Source of the DNA: Silurus meridionalis
Lineage: Eukaryota > Chordata > Actinopteri > Siluriformes > Siluridae
Reading direction: 5' to 3'
Assembly (NCBI RefSeq): GCF_014805685.1
Contig: NC_060887.1
Location: 35,505,463 to 35,569,462, forward strand
Length of the DNA stretch: 64,000 nt
A model generated the notes under the pieces. It was not told where the DNA came from. It searched no databases and saw only the letters and a list, made by a program, of their open reading frames with translations. Position numbers and translations under genes: made by a program. How positions within the stretch are numbered: position 1 is the stretch's first letter; every line of letters starts with the position of its first letter. Positions 1 to 9,405 of the stretch are shown here, piece by piece.

Positions 1-356
1 TATCCAATTAATGGCTCTAATTGTAACTTCTTGTGTGGTGTCACGTTGTAAATGCAGTAGCAATCATTATTGCGCATTATGAATTGTTAACCTTATAAGT
101 AGAGTTAAAACAAACTGTATGATCAGTACCAGTGAATTGGTTTTCTCTGGTATGTTTTTCAGAAGTTAGAGGAAACCTGAGAACCCAGATGAAACCCTTA
201 CAAACACAAAACGTGAAACTTCACAGACATTAAGTCCATGTCCACGTTAATACATTTGAAAAGGCATTATTTTTCTCAAAATTTGTGCCTTTTGTCCACA
301 CCGAGATGAAAAAACAAAGGTTTTGAATATTTGGATCAATTTGAGAGCCCCGTTTT

Positions 357-451
357 CGTGTCGCACTGTAGACTGCGAAAACAGAGGCTGTGTTAATTTA
401 ATTAAATTTAATTTAAACAGCCTCTGTTTTCGCAGTCTACAGTGCGACACG
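357..451. repeat. Perfect 35-bp inverted repeat (hairpin)
   Basis: The left arm (357-391, beginning CGTGTCGCACTG) and right arm (417-451, ending CAGTGCGACACG) are exact reverse complements over 35 bases. They are separated by a 25-base A/T-only loop. A transcript of either strand would fold into one unbroken stem. Lack of any mismatch in otherwise decayed sequence suggests the arms are young or have been homogenised. Confidence 0.93.
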
Positions 452-564
452 TGACCAATTCATGTGACCAATTCAGCCAAGATGGTAGATTAGATGATGG
501 TTGTACAGCAATTGTTTTGGCTGGTCTCCACTTTGACAGCCATATTTTGCCGTATTTGTTTTGT

Positions 565-762
565 TCATGTCTCCAAGTCTATTTTCTCGCTCACGCTTGT
601 AACTTTATATTCCTGTGTTACCAGCAGCAACAACTCCATCTCGCTGTCTGTCCATTTACAAAACTCCGTTTTGATTTCGGCATTCGATTTTGCTATCAGT
701 CCAACAGTCAATTTGCACAAAACTCTAAACCTTTGCTGCTGAACACCACTTAATGATCTCAT
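565..762 (-). pseudogene. Fragment of a Myb/SANT-like transposon protein
   Basis: This short minus-strand frame holds a stretch (KTEFCKWTDSEMELLLLVT) resembling the first helix of Myb/SANT or MADF-like proteins common in fish genomes and associated with Harbinger elements: a Trp followed by D/E and a Leu-rich helix. The frame stops right after a KIDLET segment, where the family would continue. Downstream similarity is lost, so this is a truncated relic. The family link is from memory of the motif and is tentative. Confidence 0.4.
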
Positions 763-1517
763 TCAATTATTTTGGACAAAGATGATGTGGATCCAAAACC
801 TACTCCCAGAAACAGTAATTGGACTGCGAGTCATTCACATGGTACCATGCACAATCCATTCACACTCAATGTGGATTACTCACCATCAAGCATGTTTATT
901 GATGGTCAAAGATATGGTGTGTTAATCTAAAAAATATACAGTATATATATATTCTTTCAAATTTTGTACATGACAGGATTCATACCATGAACTAATCTTC
1001 CTGGCAGCCACTGCACTTTTATATCTCCATCACGTGATCTAATTACGTCACTGGTCCAGTTTTATTGTTAATGTGGACATGTATTTTGTCAATTCCCTTC
1101 ATTTTACTCTTCGCCTTGAATGTGTCTTTTCATGTTTATTGTTGTAGCTCTCTTTGGTTTTCTTTGTGTTTTATTTCTTGTTGTTTACATATGCATGATA
1201 AATACAATTTCTCCACTTGCATCTGCATTCTAGCCCACATTACATGGCTGATAGATTTAACTAGCGGAAGAGATACATGTTAAACAATTTTAAGAAGAGC
1301 ATTTTTTTGGCTTTAAAAATAGAAAGAAATGCTAATAAATGTATCTAAATGTTACATGTACTGTAAATCTTAAATAAACATGTTTTTGTTACACATTTTA
1401 TTTTACATAGAGAAAATCCTGGAGAACTGGGGGGAAAACAAAGGACGCTAAACTGTACCATGAACAGTTTGAAATATTCTTTAAACTTTTAAAGTACAGT
1501 GTTATAAAAAATTAAAT
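763..1517. other. No recognised feature
   Basis: AT-rich single-copy sequence with short frames only. A small TA run lies near 940-953. I see no repeat family, exon or RNA gene. Confidence 0.5.
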
Positions 1518-1536
1518 AAAAAAAAAAAAAAAAAAA
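1518..1536. repeat. Poly(A) tract
   Basis: About 19 consecutive A. It could be the tail of an old plus-strand retroposon, but nothing recognisable lies immediately upstream. Confidence 0.8.
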
Positions 1537-2447
1537 CAGTTAATGAACTTGCTCTCAAGGATCATGACCCTAATCATGCTAGCACTGATCCTCATGTTGA
1601 CCTGCTGTAGGCTGTGGGTCAAACTACACAAAAAGTCCTAAACACAAAGACCTTTCTGATCTGGTGGTGTTGACTTGAACCCCATGGCCCTGGTCAGCAG
1701 GACCTGGAGCTCCGGAGCAGGGGAGATGAACAATGTTTCTAAGTGAAGTTGTCTCAGCAGGTGGAGGATCAAACAGGGCCCACCTATGGAGGCCAGCCAG
1801 GGGTCAATCTCCTGCGTCCCCGCTTTGACCCCCCTAAGAAACAGTCCAGTTCCACACCACTGCAGCTCCTTCTGTTAAAACAACGCTGTCCAGGAGGGTG
1901 TACGCGCTGCATTGCTGCCCCTGTGAACATGGACGCCCCACTTCATCGGTTCCTGCCTTTGAAAGAGAAATGCTTGAAGTGCAGTCGATTGTGTCGGAAC
2001 ACATGTGGGCCGTGTCGCTGAGTGTAAAAAAAAGTGAAAATGTGTGACGCACACGATTCGGTAGGGATTATACACCGCTAAATGTTTGTTTTAGTTTGGA
2101 TTGGGCTTTAAGACATATTTCTTTTAGTTTCTCGAGAAATGAAAGAGTCAACTGTTTAGAGCTACTGTGGTGTTGGAGCAATATTAACTTGCATCTACTC
2201 TACAATATAAAATTTTACTACAAATGGATAGAAAGTTTGCATTGTTGTTCATAAATGAAAATTGCAATCATTAGTTGTTAGGCATAAAATCAAACACATA
2301 AAAAACACCCCCCACCCAAGTGTTGTATCTTGTACAAAAACATACAGTCTTTTATTAAATTATTATAAATATGTATAAATGTTATTGAGTATTAAACAGG
2401 GAAATGATGAAAAATGAATCTCAGAGCAGATCATATAAAATCGAGCA
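1537..2447. other. Single-copy, locally GC-richer stretch
   Basis: The part from about 1560 to 2020 is GC-richer and not tandemly repeated. Its overlapping frames (plus 1743-2021, minus 1834-2075) show no domain, signal peptide or convincing splice structure, and I do not call them genes. From 2030 the sequence becomes AT-rich again. Confidence 0.45.
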
Positions 2448-2530
2448 TGTTTACATTACATTTTACATTTGCAGCATTTAGCAGACACCATTGTCCAGAG
2501 CGACGTACAAAAGTGCTTTGAGTCTCTAGC
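2448..2530 (-). mobile_element. SINE 3' tail fragment
   Basis: Contains the fish motif GCATTTAGCAGACACC followed by TGTCCAGAGCGACGTACAA. Read on the minus strand this is the 3' tail of a tRNA-derived SINE family, ending in AAATGTAAAATGT. The same tail recurs at 26405-26475, 55607-55660 and 60361-60410. No tRNA-like head is attached here, so this copy is truncated. Confidence 0.6.
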
Positions 2531-2705
2531 AATAAATAAATTTACACTGGTACACTAGATTACAAACTTAAGATAAATCAGCCAACAAACCTGTTGAGAT
2601 GGGTTTTTTTTATTATTATTTATTTATTTTTCTTTAAGAAAATTTGGAAATTGTTAGTTTTAGACTACACTTCCCAGCAGCTTTTGTACTTCAATTCTTT
2701 ATCAC

Positions 2706-2707
<2 letters not shown>

Positions 2708-2747
<40 letters not shown>

Positions 2748-2750
2748 ATA
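2708..2750. repeat. (AAAT)n microsatellite
   Basis: Uninterrupted TAAA/AAAT tetranucleotides, about ten units. Confidence 0.95.
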
Positions 2751-2862
2751 GATGAAAAAAAATCACAAAGTTGTTCTGCAAATGTTAAGAAAATTAGCTG
2801 GCTGGTTGGTTCTTTCTTTAAAATGTATTATTTTTCTTTGTTGTCCTGAAACAACTATTACA

Positions 2863-3150
2863 GTCAAGTCAAGTCAAGAGGCTTTTATTGTCATTTCTAC
2901 TATACACAGTGGTACACAGTACACAGTAAAAACGAGACAACGCTCCTCCAGAACCCTGGTGCTACACTAAACAACATAGAGCTACAACACATAGCATAAA
3001 GCTACATAAAGTGCATCGAGTGCAACCTAGTGCAAACAGTGCAGACAAAAACCAGTACAGACAGACAGTGCAGACAGACAGACAACACAAGACAAAACAC
3101 ATAACCCAAGATAGCGTCCAGTATACCTACTGTATACTTATAATATACAG
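2863..3150 (-). mobile_element. Unclassified retroposon 3' end
   Basis: Starts with a (AGTCA)n-type tandem tail at 2863-2880, then TTTTATTGTCATTTCTACTA and a run of short CAGACA/GTGCAA-type units. A short pentamer tail next to an RNA-polarity sequence is typical of non-LTR retroposon 3' ends inserted on the minus strand. It differs from the L2-type tails in this window, whose terminal signature (CTCAAAGCAGCTTTACAGA in minus-strand copies) is absent. Confidence 0.45.
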
Positions 3151-3279
3151 TACTGTGCAACGTATGAAGAAATTAGCCATGACAAGCATAATGTATATAA
3201 TGCCTATCATATTGTACATTATTAAAACATTATTTGACAGGAACACATAAAAAGTGGCTTCCACAGCAATGTTATAGAC

Positions 3280-3425
3280 CAGTGGTCTCCAACCCCCAGG
3301 CCACGGACAGGCACAGTTTTGTGGGTCAATTGGTACCAGGCCGGACAGAAAGTATACGTAACTTACATTATTTTCATTTTATTTATTATCTAATTGTAAA
3401 CTATGTTTTATTTTGGAAAATTACC
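3280..3425 (+). mobile_element. hAT-like terminal fragment
   Basis: Begins CAGTGGTCTCCAACCCCCAGG, the kind of terminus found on fish hAT-type elements and their MITEs, followed by the associated GGTACCAGGCCGGACAGAAAG. No opposite end was paired and no transposase is present. Assignment rests on terminal resemblance only. Confidence 0.4.
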
Positions 3426-3444
3426 AATAGCTATAGAAAATTAA

Positions 3445-3605
3445 ATTTTGGTTCCTCAATGAACTTTTCAGTAGATGGTTCTTTTAAGAACCACTTTTTT
3501 ATAGCGTTATAAAGAAACTTTTTTTTGTATCATGAAGAACTCTTTCCAAAAGTTCTTTGTAGAACCATTCCTGAAAGAGCTTCTTTGTGACTCCAATTGA
3601 TTCCT
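3445..3605. repeat. MITE-like repeat rich in GAACC/GGTTC motifs
   Basis: Alternating direct and inverted copies of TGGTTC / GAACCA / AAGAACTC / AGTTCTTTG (for example 3450, 3477, 3488, 3535, 3561) give a self-complementary block. This resembles a common non-autonomous fish repeat. Boundaries are approximate and the family is unnamed here. Confidence 0.45.
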
Positions 3606-3654
3606 ATACAGTACAAGACTAGAACTTTTCTTTACTCATTAACAACTTACACAC

Positions 3655-4015
3655 TATATAGACAAAGGTTTGTGGATACCTGACCAAGATTCATATGTGT
3701 TTTTTCCACATCCCATTTTATATTCATTCATTATATTTTACCCTCCACTCTTCTGGTCAGACCTTTCACTAGATTTGTGCTCGTGGAGGTTTGTGCTCAT
3801 TCAAGGACAAGGGTGTGAGTAAAGTCAGGTAGTGATGTAGGAGAGGTGAGGAGGCCCAGGGTGCAGTCAGTGTTCACATTCATCCCAAAAGTGTTCAGTA
3901 GATTTGAGGTCAGTGCTCTGTAAACTGTTTACTCCAATCCATGTAGATTGTATCATCATGTAGCTGGCTTTGTGCACGGGAGCTGGAACGGGTTTGTGTC
4001 TCTTATTTCACGAGA
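3655..4015 (-). mobile_element. Degenerate Tc1-like element, family B copy 1
   Basis: Begins with a decayed terminus (ACTATATAGACAAAGGTTTG) and continues with the diagnostic strings CCTCCACTCTTCTGG, TCATCCCAAAAGTGTTCAGTA and GAGGTCAGTGCTCTG. Read on the minus strand these derive from the C-terminal end of a Tc1-like transposase. Related copies lie at 9353, 20283, 24985 and 29860. Stops and indels are everywhere; the copy is inactive. Confidence 0.65.
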
Positions 4016-4509
4016 AGGGAAAACTTACCCTAGCACCAGTTACCAAATAGGAAACTATAGGAAAAACTTAAACCACGACAAACAAACAAAAGTTTCTAAT
4101 CTCTCAGAGGTTAGCTAGCATCAGTTTAGGTAACTATTAGTTAAATGCCATTTCTATTCAATGTTGTTTTTATTGTGATAGCTACTAGCATTCAGTTAGC
4201 TTGCATACTATTGTACTATTTTGACCATCAGTTTACCCAACAAAGAAACCCTACACCATTACACTCCATGCTTCAGAATCGGACCCAAACACTGTGGTCC
4301 GAAACAAAAATCTATTAAATTTTGAATTTCAGACAAATGGACAGTTTTTACTCATCTTAAGTCTATTTCTGCCCCAAACAAGTATTGTCTACTTGTTCTT
4401 CTTCCAAATAACGGTTTCTTTGTTGCAATTCGACCAGCAATGAACACCTGACTACACAGTCTGCTTAAACAGTAAATGATAAAGTATGTCTGCCGCTTGA
4501 TCTCTGAAA

Positions 4510-4512
<3 letters not shown>
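4016..4512. other. No recognised feature
   Basis: AT-rich single-copy sequence between a transposon relic and a TA array. No frame of interest once the Tyr-Ile microsatellite read-through is discounted. Confidence 0.5.

Positions 4513-4583
<71 letters not shown>
4513..4583. repeat. (TA)n microsatellite, 71 bp
   Basis: Pure TA/AT alternation. It is responsible for the poly-(Tyr-Ile) frames seen on the minus strand, which are not genes. Confidence 0.98.
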
Positions 4584-4584
<1 letters not shown>

Positions 4585-5064
4585 GTTCCGGTTTCTGAGG
4601 CTGGTAATTTGAATACATTTATCCTCTGCAGCAGAGGTAGCTCTTGGTCTTTCTTTTCTGGGTCTTCATGAGAGCCTCTTGCATCATAGTGTTTGATAGG
4701 TGTAGAAGCTGCACTTGGGAAATACATTTAAGTTTCTTGAGATTTTTTAGATTGACTGACTTTCATTAAAGTTTTATTAGACTGTCTTCTGGGTGTTTCT
4801 TGTAATATGTAATATGGCTTTGTAAAGTAGTTTATTAGCATTAATAGTGCTATTGAATCTGTACTCAGCTTTTCTTTGCACAGGACAAATGATGGTCTAA
4901 AGCACAATAAGAAGGCAAGAAATGTTACAAATTAACTCTTGACAAGGGACAAACGTAAATTATGGTGACAACTTCATGAATCTGATGAAAGAATGCAATG
5001 AATTTGCCAAACTGTCAACAAAGCAAATTTTGGAAATTGTAAAAAATATAAAACATATTTTGGC

Positions 5065-5103
<39 letters not shown>

Positions 5104-5396
5104 TTTTTTTTTTAATAATGAAAGTAAACTGTGAAATATGAAATATGTGCTGCATTAATCAAATGTTAATACAATTTGTAATATATATATGTTTACGTTT
5201 AAACTTTGGTGCATCAGTAAAACAAATGTTTATTGATTACAAATTGTCAAAATAAACATCTATTAAAAAATACATAAATGAATAAATAAATGAATAAATA
5301 AATAAATGAATACATAAATAAATAAATAAATAAATATAAACGAGGGGAAATTAAAACCTCCAATGCAACACACATTTATTCACGAGGTCCTTTCTT

Positions 5397-5400
<4 letters not shown>
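4584..5400. repeat. AT-rich stretch with (TTA)n and (AAAT)n arrays
   Basis: 4584-5065 is single-copy with no recognised feature. 5071-5103 is a (TTA)n run passing into poly(T). 5271-5338 is an imperfect (AAAT)n array with GAATAAAT variants. Confidence 0.8.

Positions 5401-5466
<66 letters not shown>
5401..5466. repeat. (AT)n microsatellite, 66 bp
   Basis: Pure AT alternation, the second long TA array within 1 kb. Confidence 0.98.
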
Positions 5467-5469
<3 letters not shown>

Positions 5470-5498
5470 AAATAACTCCAGTGAAAAATAATTTGTAA

Positions 5499-5999
5499 TC
5501 AATTAATTATTCGCCATAGTGCACACATCCAGCAATTATATACCGTCCATGTGGAAACATAGCAAAAGTTCTGTTCGCTGTCCTGATGATTTACATCATT
5601 TAAAATGCCATAATGTAAAACAAATAAAAGAGTATTTTCACCAGCTGCCCTGTCATCTGAAAATAGAAAACAGGCTTGTGTAAGTAAATTGCTCAGTGCA
5701 ATGAAAGAGAAGTAATGGGAACCTGGTATTTCTATCTTCTTTTTTTCATGTCCAATAGACATGAACAACATCTTTGAAAAACATCTATGACCTTTGAAGC
5801 ATGTCTCGTTTTCATGCTCTATGTTGAGTTTGGTTTCACTAATAATAAACAGACATTTGCATAAAGCATCCATATTCGCCCATGCGCATGTTGAATAGAA
5901 TATTAAAAACATGAAAAGCATTAATTTAAGGGACATTGCGAACAGATAAAAATGGATCATTAAGTTGCGATTAATCACGAGGTAACTCATGACAATCAT
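5499..5999 (-). CDS. Hypothetical frame with signal-peptide-like region (doubtful)
   Basis: At 166 codons this is among the longest frames not explained by a microsatellite or transposon. From an internal Met (about residue 23) it reads as a basic residue, a hydrophobic core (LMLFMFLIFYSTCAWA) and a small-residue cleavage-like end, followed by several Cys and one N-E-T glycosylation sequon. A good splice acceptor (CTGTTTTCTATTTTCAG) lies on the minus strand inside the frame near 5660, so the continuous frame could span an exon end, a roughly 70-base intron and a second exon; the possible upstream donor (AG|GTTCCC) is weak. I recognise no family. AT-rich sequence easily produces hydrophobic frames, so chance remains the most likely explanation. 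Confidence 0.2.
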   Translation of the reverse strand: MIVMSYLVINRNLMIHFYLFAMSLKLMLFMFLIFYSTCAWANMDALCKCLFIISETKLNIEHENETCFKGHRCFSKMLFMSIGHEKKKIEIPGSHYFSFIALSNLLTQACFLFSDDRAAGENTLLFVLHYGILNDVNHQDSEQNFCYVSTWTVYNCWMCALWRIIN

Positions 6000-6017
6000 G
6001 TTTATATATTTAGCTGT

Positions 6018-6420
6018 TTAAATCTTTTTACCACCTATGTTCTGCCTAATAGTGAGATTGTGAGTGACGGCTGTACGATGGAAACACACAGCTTCAAAAG
6101 GACCAGAGGAATGCAAAACATGTACGGAGACTACTTCAACTTTGAACGGCAGTGTTTCTGCCTGCTGCTGACCACCTGTCTTTCTCTCTCTCTCTTTCGC
6201 ATCACTCAAACTGCTGAGTCAGTCCATGAACACCAACACATGGAGAGACAATTTGAATCAAAACCAAAATGTTAGCTATAAACTCCAAAACTGTTTCTAA
6301 ATCCCAAGAAGCTACCCGAGCCTGATTATCCTAATTGTGTTTTTATGGCCTTTTTGAGCTTGTGTATACTGCAGGAGCATCATATCACACTTTTCCTTTC
6401 AGAAGAGACAGACAAGATGG
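6018..6420. other. Candidate conserved non-coding element
   Basis: Balanced base composition, no repeat, and homeodomain-like or AP-1/Maf-like words close together (CTGAGTCAG at about 6214, GATTATCCTAATTGTG and TTTTTATGG at about 6324-6350). Overlapping short frames on both strands show no domain. This is texture-based inference; conservation cannot be seen from one sequence. Confidence 0.3.
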
Positions 6421-6598
6421 CATTTTATTGTTTTTTTTTTATTTTATTTCATATTTAGATTAATAAAGGAGGAAATAAGAGTTTTAAAAAAGTTTTAAAT
6501 ATGTGCTTTACTTCAAAGATTGACTTACACACTGAGTATCAGAACCCCACCAGGTGTTGTATATCAGACTGAGATCAGATCATGTTTTTTTGTTTTGA

Positions 6599-6652
<54 letters not shown>

Positions 6653-6975
6653 GTCACAAGCTCAATTACTTATTCAGTGTGCACATGGAAAACCAATGAA
6701 ATGCAGTTATCTGGTAGCTAGAAATTCAAACAAAACCATTTATAGCATGTTAAATAAAATCATGTGGCATTTACAATCTGAGTAAAGTGCAGGATTATTT
6801 ATTATAAAGTATTAATTAATAATTAATTAGAATTAATAATTAATTATTCAAGCACAAAATGTATAGCTATAAACAGTGCTTGTAATAAAGAAAAAATAAA
6901 GAAATTGGAAACAAATTTCAGGTCAAAATGGATATATCAACAGTACTTTATTTTATAATAATATAATTATTATAT
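6421..6975. repeat. AT-rich stretch with (TTA)n array and AATTAATT palindromes
   Basis: 6599-6652 is a pure (TTA/ATT)n array, read through as poly-Leu. 6812-6850 is a cluster of nested TAATTAATTA palindromes. Nothing else is recognised. Confidence 0.8.
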
Positions 6976-7196
6976 ACAAACCCGATTCCAAAAAAGTTGG
7001 GACACTATTCAAATTGTAAATACAAACAGAATGCTATGATGTGGAAGTTTCCAATTTCAATATTTTATTCAGAATACAACATAGATGACATATCAAGTGT
7101 TTAAACTGAGAAAATGTATAATTTTAAGGGAAAAATAAGTTGATATTATATTTCATGGCATCAACACATCTCAAAAAAGTTGGGACAAGGCCATGT

Positions 7197-7574
7197 TTAC
7201 CACTGTGTGGCATCCCCTCTTCTTTTTATAACAGTCTGCAAACATCTGGGGACTGAGGAGACAAGTTGCTCAAGTTTAGGAATAGGAATGTTGTCCCATT
7301 CTTGCCTAATACAGGCTTCTAGTTGCTCAACTGTCTTAGGTCTGGCATTGTCATGTTGGAAAATGCAAGGTCTTCCTTGAAAGAGACGACGTCTGGATGG
7401 GAGCATATGTTGTTCTAGAACTTGAATATACCTTTCAGCATTGATGTTGCCTTTCCAGATGTGTAAGCTGCCCATGCTACACATACTCATGCAACCCCAT
7501 ACCATCAGAGATGCAGGCTTCTGAACTGAGCGCTGATAACAACTTGGGTTGTCCCTATCCTCTTTAGTCCGGAG
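7197..7574 (-). pseudogene. Tc1-like transposase, C-terminal part
   Basis: The minus-strand frame reads SLMVWGCMSMCSMGSLHIW, then YIQVLEQHMLPSRRRLFQG, then CIFQHDNARPK, the DDE-domain signature including the second catalytic Asp (HDNARP). It continues directly into TVEQLEACIRQEWDNIPIP and ends GDATQW. Related intact transposases have some 40 more residues, with the SPDLSPIEN-type third catalytic motif, between NARPK and TVEQLEA. That segment is deleted here (junction at about 7340), so the protein would be catalytically dead even without the split. Codons upstream of 7568 are lost to the L2 insertion; the listed frame start (7610) lies inside the inserted L2. Confidence 0.9.
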
Positions 7575-8078
7575 TCCTCTTTCTGTCCTGATGCAGAGAA
7601 GCTCGTCCATGTGTTCATGACCTCCAGAATAGACTACTGTAATGCGTTACTAGGTGGATGTCCTGCATCATTAATAAACAAGCTTCAGTTAGTTCAGAAT
7701 GCAGCAGCCAGAGTTCTTACAAGGTCAAGAAAATATGATCACATAACCCCGATCTTATCGTCCCTACATTGGCTTCCTGTTAAGTTTCGAATAGACTACA
7801 AACTATTACTCCTCACTTATAAAGCACTAAATGGTTTGGCTCCCATATATCTATCCAGTCTTCTAACACGCTACAATCCGCCACGCTTCCTGAGATCTCA
7901 AAACTCTGGGCTTCTAGTAGTTCCTAGAATAGCAAAGTCCACTAAAGGTGGTAGAGCATTTTCACATTTAGCTCCTAAACTCTGGAATAGTCTTCCTGAC
8001 GGTGTTCGGGGCTCAGATACACTCTCCCAGTTTAAGTGTAGATTAAAAACATATCTTTTTAGCAAAGCCTACACATAA
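7575..8078 (+). pseudogene. L2/Rex1-type reverse transcriptase, C-terminal fragment
   Basis: Open frame of about 165 codons ending at TAA 8076-8078. It contains the conserved C-terminal blocks of CR1/L2-group ORF2 proteins: SRIDYCNALLGGCP, KLQLVQNAAARVLTRSRK, DHITPILSSLHWLPVKFRID, YKALNGLAP and RAFSHLAPKLWNSLP, ending SQFKCRLKTYLFSKAYT. The catalytic YADD block and endonuclease are absent through 5' truncation. The frame has no internal stop, which suggests a relatively recent insertion compared with the split copy at 10-14 kb. Confidence 0.92.
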
Positions 8079-8806
8079 CATACGTCTCACATCATAACCT
8101 TGTGCTCCAGAACATCTGATCACATGCACATTATCAACTTGTGCTGTTAATATCATGAACAGCAGCTACGCTAATTCCTCTCCACTGCTTCTCTTTCTCT
8201 CCCATCCCGAGACACCCTGAGGTTTGGCCAGCTCCAGTCACCTCCCACCTCGTGATGATTACGGACCTTTGAAGAAGTAGATGCCGAACTCACAAACATC
8301 CCGAACCATCTAGAGACGTACCAGTGCCATTTGGATCCCGCTACATGTGTGGAGTTTTGACATTGGACCTCCTGGAGTGTTTAAAGGCTCTGGCATGGAG
8401 AAGCTGATGCTGGATCTGTGGTGATCACAAATGCTGAGCTTATAAAACTCGGAGCTACTAACCATATAGACTATATAAGACTGCAGAAAGAACATCACTT
8501 ATAATCTTATACTCCAGTAATCATGTTAGTTCTCACTGTCCAGTGTTCTTTATTGTTGAAAGATTTATGATCAAACTCTTGATGTCACCCAGATGAGGAT
8601 GGGTTCCCTTTTTGAGTCTGGTTCCTCTCAAGGTTTCTTCCTCATAACATCTAAGGGAGTTTTTCCTTGCCACAGTCGCCACGACTTGTTCATCAGGGAC
8701 AAATTCACACCATTCACCATCACTGTTGATTTGTGTAAAGCTGCTTTGAGACAATGTCTGTTGTGAAAAGCGCTATACAAATAAACTTGACTTGACTTGA
8801 CTTGAC
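7575..8806 (+). mobile_element. 5'-truncated L2/Rex1-type LINE inserted in the Tc1 element
   Basis: The element starts abruptly within the reverse-transcriptase C-terminal region and ends in a tandem tail (ACTTG)n at about 8784-8806. It is flanked by identical 7-bp duplications TCCGGAG (7568-7574 and 8807-8813). Removing the insert and one duplication restores the expected Tc1 sequence across the site (TAGTCCGGAGGACATGG). The 3' UTR (8079-8806) includes the recurrent module CCCAGATGAGGATGGGTTCC ... GTAAAGCTGCTTTGAGACAA ... GCGCTATACAAATAAA, shared with at least seven other copies in the window. Confidence 0.93.
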
Positions 8807-9199
8807 TCCGGAGGACATGGCGTCCCAGTTTTCCAAAAAGAACTTTTCACTTTGCCACAGTCCATTTTAAATGAGCCTTGGCCCAGAGAAAACGATTCTC
8901 TGAATCTTTGGATGATATTATGCACTGTAAATGATGATAACTTCAAACTCTTTTTTGCAATTTTTCTCTGAGAAACTCCTTTCTGATATTGCTCCACTAT
9001 TTTTCAGCGCAGCATTGGGGGAATTGGTGATCCTCTGCCAATCTTGACTTCTGAGAGACACTGCCACTCTGAGAGGCTCTTTTTTTATTCCCAATCATGT
9101 TGCCAATTGACCTAATAATTTGCAAATTGGTCCTCTTACTGCTACCTGTCCCAACTTTTTTAGAATGTGTAGCTCTCATGAAATCCAAAATGAGCCAAT

Positions 9200-9270
9200 A
9201 ATTCAATTCAATTCATTTTTATTTGTATAGTGCTTTTAACAATGAACATTGTCTCAAAGCAGCTTCATGG
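9200..9270 (-). mobile_element. L2/Rex1-type 3' tail fragment
   Basis: Begins with (ATTCA)n, i.e. tail (TGAAT)n on the minus strand, then TTTTTATTTGTATAGTGC and CATTGTCTCAAAGCAGCTTC, the terminal 3' UTR of the L2-type family. Only about 70 bases were retained, an extreme 5' truncation. It abuts and cuts the Tc1-like element. Confidence 0.85.
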
Positions 9271-9347
9271 ATCTTAACTTCTGAAAGACACTGCCACTCT
9301 GAGAGGCTCTTTTTTATACCCAATCATGTTGCCAATTGACCTAATAA
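9271..9347 (-). mobile_element. Second fragment of Tc1-like family A
   Basis: ATCTTAACTTCTGAAAGACA through GACCTAATAA repeats 9041-9113 with a few substitutions. It could be a segmental duplicate flanking the L2 tail or an independent family member. Confidence 0.8.
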
Positions 9348-9352
9348 GTTAC

Positions 9353-9405
9353 ATCAGTTCACCCCAAAAGTGTTCTATGGAATTCAAGTCAAAGTAATTC
9401 TCAAT
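9353..9405 (-). mobile_element. Short fragment of Tc1-like family B
   Basis: CAGTTCACCCCAAAAGTGTT followed by CTATGGAATTCAAGTCAA matches the equivalent piece of the family B copies at about 3880 and 25120. It joins the family A fragment directly, making a mosaic. Confidence 0.55.

Larger units (their letters stand above)
235..800 (-). mobile_element. PIF/Harbinger-like relic (low confidence)
   Basis: The block combines a purine/pyrimidine-skewed stretch typical of fish DNA-transposon ends (235-356), a perfect inverted repeat (357-451), and a minus-strand remnant resembling the Myb/SANT-like protein that accompanies Harbinger transposases. No DDE transposase is visible and no outer terminal repeats could be paired, so the family is inferred from the SANT-like remnant alone. 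Confidence 0.35.
6976..9199 (-). mobile_element. Tc1-like transposon (family A), split and internally deleted
   Basis: The left terminus (about 6976, ACAAACCCGATTCCAAAAAA then GTTGGGACAC) and repeated TTGGGACA/TGTCCCAAC words mark a Tc1/mariner-type element whose transposase reads on the minus strand. From high to low coordinate: N-terminal helix-turn-helix region (about 8896-9198), short central piece (about 8814-8895), an L2 insertion (7575-8806), then the C-terminal catalytic region (7197-7568). It also carries internal deletions. The distal terminus is missing because an L2 tail abuts at 9200. Inactive. Confidence 0.9.

Noticed and set aside
4352..4727. Frames with long Tyr-Ile runs on the minus strand
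   Set aside because: Pure read-through of the (TA)n array; no signal outside it.
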